This document shows, in pieces, positions 1 to 5,768 of a stretch of 24,232 nt of DNA. The notes beneath the pieces are model-generated. The model did no database searches. It saw nothing but the letters and a program-made list of their open reading frames with translations, and was not told the DNA's origin. Both the position numbers and the translations under genes were made by a program. The first letter of the stretch is position 1, and each line of letters starts with the position of its first letter. The DNA comes from 2-01-FULL-39-33 sp964361645 (GTDB lineage: Bacteria > Patescibacteriota > Patescibacteriia > 2-01-FULL-39-33), in NCBI GenBank assembly GCA_964361645.1, contig CAYIBK010000015.1:1-24232 (forward strand). Direction: 5' to 3'.

Positions 1-30
1 GGGTTCTATTATTTGGGGTTTTTGGTTCAT
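1..30 (-). CDS. Possible start of a divergent gene (partial)
   Basis: On the minus strand an ATG at 30-28 opens a frame that stays open for ten codons to the window edge (MNQKPQIIEP). An AGAGG lies 8 nt before it, which is good ribosome-binding-site spacing. An alternative in-frame ATG at 36-34 is too close to that site. Only ten codons are visible, so no product can be named and the frame could be chance. Confidence 0.35.
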   Translation of the reverse strand, partial: MNQKPQIIEP

Positions 31-56
31 GGCCATTACCTCTTTGTGTCTGGCAC

Positions 57-85
57 TTGAGTTTTTTACCATATTATTGTATAAT
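57..85 (+). promoter_or_regulatory. Sigma70-type promoter of the U32 operon
   Basis: TTGAGT at 57-62 and a perfect TATAAT at 80-85 are separated by 17 nt. Transcription should start near 92, leaving a leader of only about 23 nt before the ATG at 115. This would drive U32 and, through the ATGA overlap, the DGR target gene. Confidence 0.7.
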
Positions 86-114
86 TTTCAAGTTTATATA
101 TCAACAGATTAAAA

Positions 115-1479
115 ATGAAAAAAATAGAATTACTGGCTCCAGCCGGGAGTTTAAAAAAATTAAAAATCGCTTTTAATTATGGCGCGGATGCTGTTTATAT
201 TGGCTTGCCCGCATATTCACTTCGAGCCAAAACAGATTTTGATTTAAAATCTATAAAATCGGGGATTGATTATGCTCATCAATTAAAAAAGAAAGTTTAT
301 ATCACTATTAATATTTTTGCCCATAACCGCCATCTTAAATTATTGCCTAATTATTTGAAGCAAATAAAAAAGTATCAGCCAGATGCAATTATTATTTCTG
401 ATCCCGGTATTTTGGAAATGGTTAAAAAAATCATGCCCAAAGTTGATATTCATCTTTCCACTCAAATGAACACTCTTAATTACGAAGCGGTTAAGTTTTG
501 GCAAAAACAGGGCGTGAAGAGAATTATTTTAGGCCGCGAAGCGTCACTAGAAGATATTAAAGAAATTCACAGACGGGTTTCTAAAATGGAGTTAGAGGTT
601 TTTGTCCATGGGGCGATGTGCATGAGTTATTCCGGCCGGTGTTATCTTTCTTCTTGGCTTAGTAAACGCAGTGCTAATTTAGGATTATGCACCCAGCCAT
701 GCAGGTGGAAATACAAGGTTTACCCTGTTAAATATGATGATAAACAAAATAAAAATCGTATTAATAATTATTCGACTAAAAATAAACAAAGTGATAATGA
801 AGATTTATTTAACGGGGTTTATTTAGAAGAATCACTTCGGCCTGGTGAAATGATTCCAATAGAAGAAGATGAAAACGGCACCTATATTATGAATTCCAAA
901 GATTTAAATTTAATTGATTATTTGGCTGATTTAATTAGGGCCGGGGTAATTTCTTTTAAGATAGAAGGCCGAACTAAAAGCATTTATTATTTGGCCGTAA
1001 CCACTCGAGCTTACAGACAAGCCATTGATTTATTAACTGCAAAAAATATTGGAGCCAAAAATAAAAAATTAAAAGAAATTAAAGGTGAATTAAATAAAAT
1101 TGATAATCGCGGTTATACCACTGGATTTTTATTGGGCCATGAAAACAGTAGTCGGGAAGAATTTTCTACTTCTAAAGCGATGAGTGATTGGGAATTTGTG
1201 GGAGAAGTGGTTAAAACGCAAAATGCAAAACGCAAAATGCAAAACAAAATTTTTATAAAATCACACAATGCCTTAAATGCCGGTGAAGAAGTGGAAATTA
1301 TTACTCCTAACAATACTTATAAAACCAAATTTAAAGAATTTTTTACTGAAAATGGAAAAATTTTAGATAAAATACGCGGTGGTACACAGGACATTTACTC
1401 AGTGGAAATTAGTGCTAAATATGATATAGTAAATATGAGCTTAATTAGAAAAATAAAGAAACATCAAATCATTATATGA
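115..1479 (+). CDS. U32-family protein, TrhP/YegQ-like tRNA hydroxylation enzyme
   Basis: The 454-aa protein begins with the family signature MKKIELLAPAGS and keeps the U32 core FVHGAMCMSYSGRC (from about residue 163), followed by LCTQPC. Cys169, Cys176, Cys192 and Cys196 are the likely Fe-S ligands. Length matches E. coli TrhP (YegQ). That family, although named peptidase U32, is known to make 5-hydroxyuridine at tRNA position 34 using prephenate. TrhP versus the rRNA-acting RlhA cannot be settled by eye. A lysine/asparagine-rich stretch follows LCTQPC, and residues about 366-378 are encoded by a 14-bp tandem repeat. The last codons (KKHQIII, then TGA) are not the ancestral ones. A second copy of this 3' end lies at 5216-5341 beyond the DGR and ends NQNNNG. 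The TGA overlaps the ATG of the next gene (ATGA at 1476-1479). Confidence 0.85.
   Translation: MKKIELLAPAGSLKKLKIAFNYGADAVYIGLPAYSLRAKTDFDLKSIKSGIDYAHQLKKKVYITINIFAHNRHLKLLPNYLKQIKKYQPDAIIISDPGILEMVKKIMPKVDIHLSTQMNTLNYEAVKFWQKQGVKRIILGREASLEDIKEIHRRVSKMELEVFVHGAMCMSYSGRCYLSSWLSKRSANLGLCTQPCRWKYKVYPVKYDDKQNKNRINNYSTKNKQSDNEDLFNGVYLEESLRPGEMIPIEEDENGTYIMNSKDLNLIDYLADLIRAGVISFKIEGRTKSIYYLAVTTRAYRQAIDLLTAKNIGAKNKKLKEIKGELNKIDNRGYTTGFLLGHENSSREEFSTSKAMSDWEFVGEVVKTQNAKRKMQNKIFIKSHNALNAGEEVEIITPNNTYKTKFKEFFTENGKILDKIRGGTQDIYSVEISAKYDIVNMSLIRKIKKHQIII
1213..1245 (+). repeat. In-frame 14-bp tandem repeat inside the U32 gene
   Basis: The unit AAAACGCAAAATGC occurs at 1213-1226 and 1227-1240 with a third partial copy to 1245. 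The period is not a multiple of three, so each copy is read in a different phase, giving a Lys/Gln/Asn-rich segment (KTQNAKRKMQNK). It looks like a low-complexity insertion tolerated in a surface loop. Confidence 0.7.
1354..1460 (+). repeat. Left direct repeat flanking the DGR (functional U32 3' end)
   Basis: This is identical at 103 of 107 positions to 5216-5322. The mismatches, at 1356, 1392, 1413 and 1458, are all third codon positions and all synonymous (GGA/GGC, GAC/GAT, AGT/AGC, AAG/AAA). It is the copy translated as the current U32 C-terminus, and in a Campbell-type insertion it would have been carried in by the element. Confidence 0.9.
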
Positions 1480-3371
1480 ACCCCAATTTTCTCAAAAGAA
1501 AATACGAACTTCATAACGATCCTGAAGTAGCCAAGGCTGCTAGGCGCACAGAGTTTCGTACAAGCGAGAAAGTCAAGAAAAATCCTGAAGATTTAATCCA
1601 GAATTACCTTGATCGCTTCAAAGAAATTATAGATCGTCCAGATAAAGCCAGTAGAGAACAAGGGATTGAGGCGATTAAACGATTATTGCTTGATAAATTC
1701 GTCACTAAATATAAAGATATACCAGATAGCTATTGGCAGTTGCAAGAAAGTATTATGCGTGAGCGAGGTCAAGCCGGTGATTGGTCTAGGGCTACTGAGG
1801 AAGAAAAAGAAAAAGCCAAACACCTTAATGCCGAAGCTGTTTTAAGCGACCAGAGTGCTTCCTTAGAGCAATGGATTGATTATTTTGCTTCCCCCGATTC
1901 TGATTATTTACCGGATTATCTCAAGTACTGGGTTTTTCGCAGTGTGGTTAATTTAGGCGAATACGACAAAGAAAAACAGGAATTTTCCAAACGCTCTAAG
2001 GGCACAGTCAAATTATTCCCCGATATAAATCACGAAGCTCTGGCTTATGTGACGGATGCGGTAGTAAAAAAACAACAAGGTCAGAACCCTAATTTTAATT
2101 ATGATATCCAAGAAAATTCAAGAAAACAATTTGAGCAATACTTAGGCCAGGAAAATTTTGCCAAAATATACGGCTGGGCGGTTGAGCTGATCAATCCTAT
2201 CCCCGAGCATTTATTAAAAGTAACAACTGGCGAATGGAAAAAATACCATCAGAATTCCAATCACCACCCCTTGGTCGATTCTATTACTGGCAAGGGCACG
2301 GGCTGGTGCACGGCTGGGGAAACCACCGCTAAAAATCAGTTAGCCGGCGGGGATTTTTATGTTTTTTACTCGTTGAATGATGATAATCAGCCAACTATTC
2401 CCAGAATTGCTATTCGTATGGAACAAGGCAATATCGCTGAAGTTAGAGGTATTGCTCCCAAACAAAATCTTGATTCTTATATGGGCGAAGTATTACAGAC
2501 TAAATTATTAGAATTTCCTGATGGTGATAAATATCTCAAAAAAGATGTTGACATGCAGACCCTAACACAGATTGAGAAAAAAACTAAACAGGGTGATCAA
2601 TTAACTAAAGACGAACTTGTTTTTCTTTATGAAATTAATTCAAAAATAGAGGGTTTTGGCTATCAAAGTGATCCTCGTATCAAAGAACTTCGCGACAGGC
2701 GAGATAAGAATGCGGATATGTTAATTATTTTTGATTGCCAGCCAGATCAAATCATCCACAATCAAGAAGAACTGGAAAAAGCGACAAAAGAAGAAAAAGA
2801 AATCAAAGTGTTTGTAGGCGAATTATTCCCCGATATTTTTAAAATACTACCTTCAGACTTAGAATATCTTTTTACAGAATTCCCGGAAGGCAAAATCAAG
2901 CAGAAGACCATTAAATTAGGTACAGGGCTGAAAACCAAAAAGGATTTTATAACAGCTTTAGAACAAAATAATAACCAAGTTGGTGATTGGGCCAAGGATA
3001 TTATGAGTAAAGCGGAGTTTGTTGTATCTAAAAAAGAAAAGCTAGAAAAATTAATTATCTTATCTGTTGCCGATCTGGGATTTAAGGACGGCGCAAAAGT
3101 AAAAGATATTTTTAACAGAGCTAAAGAACTCGGCTTAGAACTCTGTCCGCCAGAGACCGGTCCTCAACTCCGTTTGCAATACCAAGATCAATCTAATGGG
3201 GAATATTGTTTAATCGGCATGGATCCAATAGCTGATTCGAACGGCTATCCGAGCTTGTTTAGTGTCGATCGCCATGTTTACGAGCCTTGGCTCGACACGA
3301 GCAGCAGTAGGTCTGACGATCGTTATGCTGGCCGCAGTCTTTTTGCCTTCGCTCTTGCAAGTAGCTCTTAA
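1476..3371 (+). CDS. DGR target (variable) protein with C-terminal lectin-like domain
   Basis: The 631-aa protein ends in a region typical of DGR variable proteins. Codons 587-628 lie in the VR and keep the invariant core SRSDDRY and LFAFALA, with 14 amino acids differing from the template. A C-type-lectin fold is inferred from this pattern. The first roughly 540 residues are large, charged and unassigned. One recognisable block around residues 274-296 contains GWCTAGE followed by GGDFYVFYS; I do not know its function. There is no signal peptide or membrane segment, so the protein looks cytoplasmic or exported by an unrecognised route. The ATG overlaps the U32 TGA (ATGA), so translation is probably coupled, and no separate promoter is needed. 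The stop comes 9 bp after the VR ends, as expected when the VR forms the extreme C-terminus. Confidence 0.88.
   Translation: MNPNFLKRKYELHNDPEVAKAARRTEFRTSEKVKKNPEDLIQNYLDRFKEIIDRPDKASREQGIEAIKRLLLDKFVTKYKDIPDSYWQLQESIMRERGQAGDWSRATEEEKEKAKHLNAEAVLSDQSASLEQWIDYFASPDSDYLPDYLKYWVFRSVVNLGEYDKEKQEFSKRSKGTVKLFPDINHEALAYVTDAVVKKQQGQNPNFNYDIQENSRKQFEQYLGQENFAKIYGWAVELINPIPEHLLKVTTGEWKKYHQNSNHHPLVDSITGKGTGWCTAGETTAKNQLAGGDFYVFYSLNDDNQPTIPRIAIRMEQGNIAEVRGIAPKQNLDSYMGEVLQTKLLEFPDGDKYLKKDVDMQTLTQIEKKTKQGDQLTKDELVFLYEINSKIEGFGYQSDPRIKELRDRRDKNADMLIIFDCQPDQIIHNQEELEKATKEEKEIKVFVGELFPDIFKILPSDLEYLFTEFPEGKIKQKTIKLGTGLKTKKDFITALEQNNNQVGDWAKDIMSKAEFVVSKKEKLEKLIILSVADLGFKDGAKVKDIFNRAKELGLELCPPETGPQLRLQYQDQSNGEYCLIGMDPIADSNGYPSLFSVDRHVYEPWLDTSSSRSDDRYAGRSLFAFALASSS
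3232..3360 (+). repeat. DGR variable repeat (VR)
   Basis: Aligns without gaps to the TR at 3685-3813 (constant offset 453). There are 17 differences in 129 bp: 12 A-to-G, 4 A-to-T and 1 A-to-C, read from TR to VR. No TR base other than A is changed. They fall in 16 codons, with 14 amino-acid replacements (residues 591, 593, 596, 598, 601-603, 607, 609, 610, 618-621) and silent changes at 592 and 604. The final 23 bp (3338-3360) is identical to the TR and has no A until its last two bases, fitting the invariant homing-initiation (IMH) end. Confidence 0.95.
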
Positions 3372-3429
3372 ACCCCTAAGTTATTAAAATATTTTTTTAT
3401 TCTTAAAATCTTAATCCCTTAAAATTTTA

Positions 3430-3458
3430 TTTTCAATTCTAAAATATTCTGTTAATAT
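3430..3458 (+). promoter_or_regulatory. Possible promoter of the TR-containing RNA
   Basis: TAATAT at 3453-3458 follows TTTTCA (3430-3435) at 17 nt. The match is modest, but it sits immediately before the point near 3479 where the sequence turns from very AT-rich to GC-rich, which is where a separate DGR RNA would be expected to begin. Confidence 0.35.
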
Positions 3459-3663
3459 TAATTCAGATAGTAGACTGATATGTCCGCGGTTACGGCTTCG
3501 GGCGGTCGAAATCTGCAATTATGATTCGCAGAGCGGCGGTGGGCAAGTCCTCCCGACGGAGACGGCCATAATTGTAAAAATGAAGATACTTGGTATAAAG
3601 CGCTAGGCGAGTCTGCCTCGCGTATAAGATTCAGCTCGAAGAGCATTCGACGGGCGGTGTTAT

Positions 3664-3678
3664 AGGAGGCGTTTTATG
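3664..3678 (+). promoter_or_regulatory. Strong Shine-Dalgarno-like AGGAGG plus ATG just before the TR
   Basis: AGGAGG at 3664-3669 is followed after 6 nt by an ATG (3676-3678), 7 nt before the TR begins. The 76-codon frame it opens crosses the TR in a different frame from the VR and encodes a hydrophobic peptide of no known kind. It may be a chance match or an RNA-structure element: CCTCC at 3549-3553 could pair with the GGAGG. Confidence 0.3.
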
Positions 3679-3684
3679 CATCAA

Positions 3685-3813
3685 CTGATTCGAACGGCAA
3701 TCCAAACTTGTTTAATGTCAATCGCCATGATAACAAGCCATGGCTCAACACGAACAACAGTAGGTCTGACGATCGTTATAATAGCCACAATCTTTTTGCC
3801 TTCGCTCTTGCAA
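3685..3813 (+). repeat. DGR template repeat (TR)
   Basis: This is the invariant donor for the VR at 3232-3360. Read in the VR frame it is dense in AAC/AAT codons (11 of them). Random change at both A positions of an AAY codon can give most amino acids but never a stop. The only AAG (3735-3737) could give TAG. It lies upstream of the RT gene on the same strand, the usual DGR order. An extra A/G mismatch at 3684/3231 could extend the repeat by one or two bases. Confidence 0.95.
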
Positions 3814-3835
3814 ATCTCCTCATTCTTCCGTCTGA

Positions 3836-4150
3836 TTATTTTCGGGCGGAAGTTTCGTTTTGTATTTTATTGCGCCAACCGCCAAGCATTCGGCCGATTT
3901 CATTGAGCGACAGAGATATATTTTGGTATTTATTATTGTTAATCGCTTTCAATTCCCAAGCGATCTGCATGAAAAAATTGAGCAGATTCAATTTGTTGAT
4001 GGACTGGCTGATGAATGGCAATTTTTCCGTTTTAGGCAAATAACCGGCGGTGTAAGCAGATTCGATTAAATCTGCAAATAAGTTGTCGATTTTACCACCT
4101 AGCGAATAGCGTGAGGTTTTAGGAAAATCTTTGGCATAGCTATGCCACAA
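3836..4150 (-). CDS. avd: DGR accessory variability determinant, Avd-like four-helix protein
   Basis: The 104-aa protein has the features of the bAvd/four-helix-bundle family: FPKTSRYSLGGKI near the N-terminus, a KTEKLPF stretch, helical AWELKAI, and the ending EIGRMLGGW. In studied DGRs Avd forms a barrel-shaped pentamer that binds RT and template RNA and is needed for mutagenic cDNA synthesis. The start is a TTG at 4150-4148, chosen because AGGAG (4163-4159) lies 8 nt before it. It is slightly shorter than the roughly 125 residues of the Bordetella protein. It is on the opposite strand from TR and RT, divergent from RT and converging on the TR with only 22 bp between the TR end and its stop. 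A 16-bp palindrome (4132-4147) overlaps its first codons. Confidence 0.85.
   Translation of the reverse strand: MWHSYAKDFPKTSRYSLGGKIDNLFADLIESAYTAGYLPKTEKLPFISQSINKLNLLNFFMQIAWELKAINNNKYQNISLSLNEIGRMLGGWRNKIQNETSARK
4132..4147. repeat. 16-bp perfect palindrome at the avd start
   Basis: TGGCATAGCTATGCCA is its own reverse complement. It covers avd codons 2-6 and starts 1 nt inside the TTG start codon. It could be an operator or a translation-controlling hairpin, or chance. Confidence 0.4.
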
Positions 4151-4195
4151 CTTATACGCTCCTACTAATTTTTTGATAATCGATAAATTTTCCGT

Positions 4196-4204
4196 GGGGG
4201 GGGG
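4196..4204. repeat. G9 homopolymer between divergent avd and RT
   Basis: Nine consecutive G lie 20 bp before the RT start and in the avd 5' region (C9 on that strand). Such runs are prone to slippage. The last G is part of a GTG (4204-4206) that is in frame with RT but is not the preferred start. Confidence 0.6.
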
Positions 4205-4224
4205 TGATTAAAGGAATTATTATT

Positions 4225-5211
4225 ATGAATAGTAAAATCCAATTGAGTCATAAGTTTGAAGATATTATTAATTTAGATAATCTATTATCGGCCTGGCAGG
4301 AATTTATTTGTGGCAAAAGAAATAGGTTAGATGTGCAAGAATTCCAGTTGCATCTTATGAATAATCTTATCGCATTGCATCATGATCTGGCAACTGGCAA
4401 TTATCGCCATGGTGGTTATCAGGCTTTTTGCATCTGCGATCCCAAGCCTAGGAATATCCATAAAGCTTCGGTTATAGATAGGTTAGTCCATCATGCTATT
4501 TATCGCATTTTGTATCCTTTTTTTGATCGCACATTTATAGCTGATTCCTTTTCGTGTCGTCTTAAAAAAGGAACACATAAAGCCGTCAACAGGTTTAGAG
4601 TATTTTCATATGCAGTTAGTAATAATAATACCCGCACCTGCTGGATATTGAAAGGCGACATCAAGAAGTTTTTCGCCAATATAGATCATAAAATACTAAA
4701 AAATATTCTAGCTGAGTATATACCAGATAGAAAAATACTTGATTTATTGGACGGAGTGATTAATAGTTTTAATGTAAAGACAGGCATCGGTTTGCCCTTA
4801 GGCAATCTAACTTCGCAATTATTGGTTAATATCTATATGAATAAATTTGACCAATTTGTGAAGCACAAATTAAAGGTTAAATATTACATTCGTTATGCCG
4901 ATGATTTTGTAATACTTAGTGAAGATATAAATTGGCTTAAAAATCAAATCGGATTAATTGATTATTTTCTATCAACAGAGTTAAAATTGACTTTTCACCC
5001 AGACAAATTATATATCAAAACTTTAAATTCCGGTATGGACTTTTTGGGCTGGGTGAACTTTTTTGATCATCGGACGCTTAGAACATCAACCAAAAAGAGG
5101 ATGATTAAAAGGATTGCGGAAAATCCAAAAACAGAGGTTGTTTGTTCATATCTGGGATTGATTAACTATGGTAATACTTATAAGATTAAAGTTAAGAATG
5201 GTTTTTTTTGA
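4225..5211 (+). CDS. DGR reverse transcriptase
   Basis: The 328-aa protein has the RT palm motifs: LKGDIKKFFANIDH, then LPLGNLTSQL (G193 to Q198), then YIRYADDFVIL with catalytic Y224-A-D226-D227, and FLGW near the C-terminus. GNLTSQ ends in SQ, as in DGR RTs, whereas group II intron RTs have a QGxxxSP-type motif. No maturase or endonuclease domain is present, which also fits DGRs. The ATG at 4225 is chosen over the GTG at 4204 because AAGGA (4211-4215) lies 9 nt before it. DGR RTs copy the TR RNA with errors at adenines, and the cDNA replaces the VR. The last codons form a T8 run before TGA. A one-base slip would add a few residues (LTKAKF) ending in the flanking repeat. Confidence 0.95.
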   Translation: MNSKIQLSHKFEDIINLDNLLSAWQEFICGKRNRLDVQEFQLHLMNNLIALHHDLATGNYRHGGYQAFCICDPKPRNIHKASVIDRLVHHAIYRILYPFFDRTFIADSFSCRLKKGTHKAVNRFRVFSYAVSNNNTRTCWILKGDIKKFFANIDHKILKNILAEYIPDRKILDLLDGVINSFNVKTGIGLPLGNLTSQLLVNIYMNKFDQFVKHKLKVKYYIRYADDFVILSEDINWLKNQIGLIDYFLSTELKLTFHPDKLYIKTLNSGMDFLGWVNFFDHRTLRTSTKKRMIKRIAENPKTEVVCSYLGLINYGNTYKIKVKNGFF

Positions 5212-5215
5212 CTAA

Positions 5216-5322
5216 GGCAAAATTTTAGATAAAATACGCGGTGGTACACAGGATATTTACTCAGTGGAAATTAGCGCTAAATATGATATAGTAAATATGA
5301 GCTTAATTAGAAAAATAAAAAA
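5216..5322 (+). repeat. Right direct repeat flanking the DGR
   Basis: Second copy of 1354-1460 (103 of 107 identical). It starts 5 nt after the RT stop and runs up to NUDIX. It keeps the U32 reading frame. Confidence 0.9.
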
Positions 5323-5341
5323 CCAGAATAATAATGGATAA
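5216..5341 (+). pseudogene. Stranded original 3' end of the U32 gene
   Basis: Read in the U32 frame this encodes the last 41 residues of U32 with a different end (KIKNQNNNG, then TAA at 5339-5341). The stop overlaps the NUDIX ATG at 5334 by 8 bp, the kind of overlap seen elsewhere in this operon. The natural reading is that U32 once ran straight into NUDIX and that this remnant was cut off by the DGR insertion. It has no start of its own. Confidence 0.8.
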
Positions 5342-5768
5342 CAGTAATTTTCCTAGAGGAATAGAATTAGTTTGCTCGGCTTTGATTGAATCGCCAGATG
5401 GAAAAATATTGTTAGGCCAATCACCTAAATGGCATAATAAGTGGATTTTACCCGGTGGGCATATTGATGTTGGCGAAACTATCAAAGAAGCTGTTATCAG
5501 GGAAGCTAGGGAAGAGGTGGGAATAGAAATTAAACCAACAGATTGGTTTGTCTCTGGCGAGCTTATTAATTCCAAAGATTTTCATCGCCCAGGACATTTT
5601 ATTTATTTTGATGTTCTTTGCTTGGCTAAAACCGAAAAAGTTAAAATTGATCAAAGGGAAATAATAGATTATTGTTGGGTGGATCCACAAGAAGCGCTAA
5701 CTATGGATTTGGCAGAGAGCTATAGTGAGGTGATTAAAAAATATTTAGCTTATAAAAATAATATATGA
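5334..5768 (+). CDS. NUDIX hydrolase
   Basis: The 144-aa protein contains a complete Nudix box at residues 42-64: GHIDVGE, seven residues, then REAREEVGI, matching Gx5Ex7REUxEExGU. These residues bind the divalent metal and hydrolyse a nucleoside diphosphate linked to another group. The substrate cannot be read from the sequence. The PGGHID context resembles MutT-like and nucleotide-sugar-related members. There is no clear ribosome binding site, which fits past translational coupling to U32, whose old stop at 5339-5341 overlaps this start. The TGA overlaps the ruvA ATG (5765-5768). Confidence 0.85.
   Translation: MDNSNFPRGIELVCSALIESPDGKILLGQSPKWHNKWILPGGHIDVGETIKEAVIREAREEVGIEIKPTDWFVSGELINSKDFHRPGHFIYFDVLCLAKTEKVKIDQREIIDYCWVDPQEALTMDLAESYSEVIKKYLAYKNNI

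Larger units (their letters stand above)
3465..3900 (+). ncRNA. Candidate DGR template RNA (leader, TR and 3' flank)
   Basis: Between the target gene and the TR is a stretch (3479-3680) with no convincing ORF that is clearly more GC-rich than its surroundings and rich in small hairpins. Examples are TCTGC/GCAGA (3512-3516 with 3528-3532), CTCC/GGAG (3550-3553 with 3558-3561), GCGAG/CTCGC (3607-3611 with 3617-3621) and GCTC/GAGC with a GAA loop (3634-3644). Known DGRs reverse-transcribe a structured RNA in which the TR has flanking segments that bind RT and Avd, so this is its likely 5' segment. Both ends are estimates. The 3' part would run antisense into the end of avd. Confidence 0.6.
1461..5215 (+). 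mobile_element. DGR cassette inserted in the 3' end of the U32 gene
   Basis: The segment between the two 107-bp repeats holds exactly one complete diversity-generating retroelement: target gene with VR (1476-3371), structured leader and TR (3465-3813), avd on the minus strand (3836-4150) and RT (4225-5211). The cassette starts about 15 nt before the target ATG and ends 4 nt after the RT stop. No integrase, transposase or terminal inverted repeat was seen inside it. The flanking duplication is far longer than a usual transposase target duplication. Single-crossover integration of a circle carrying a U32 3' end would give this arrangement; site-specific integration that rebuilds a gene end is the alternative. 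Confidence 0.8.

Noticed and set aside
1213..1245. CRISPR-like short repeats
   Set aside because: Direct tandem units without spacers, inside a coding gene.
3216..3233. Possible extension of VR/TR homology upstream (ATGGATCCAA versus ATGCATCAA)
   Set aside because: Needs gaps and non-adenine changes, unlike the rest of the alignment; probably chance.
3458..3646. Minus-strand ORF of 62 codons in the GC-rich leader
   Set aside because: No ribosome binding site or recognisable motif; the region reads better as structured RNA.
3676..3906. ORF of 76 codons with a perfect Shine-Dalgarno
   Set aside because: It crosses the TR out of the VR frame and has no protein-like features beyond hydrophobic runs; kept only as a regulatory observation.
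3708..4043. ORF of 111 codons reading the TR in the VR frame
   Set aside because: It matches the target protein only over the TR and then runs antisense through avd; it is the template, not a gene.
4204..4206. GTG as the RT start
   Set aside because: It lies at the end of the G9 run with no separate ribosome binding site; the ATG at 4225 has AAGGA at good spacing.
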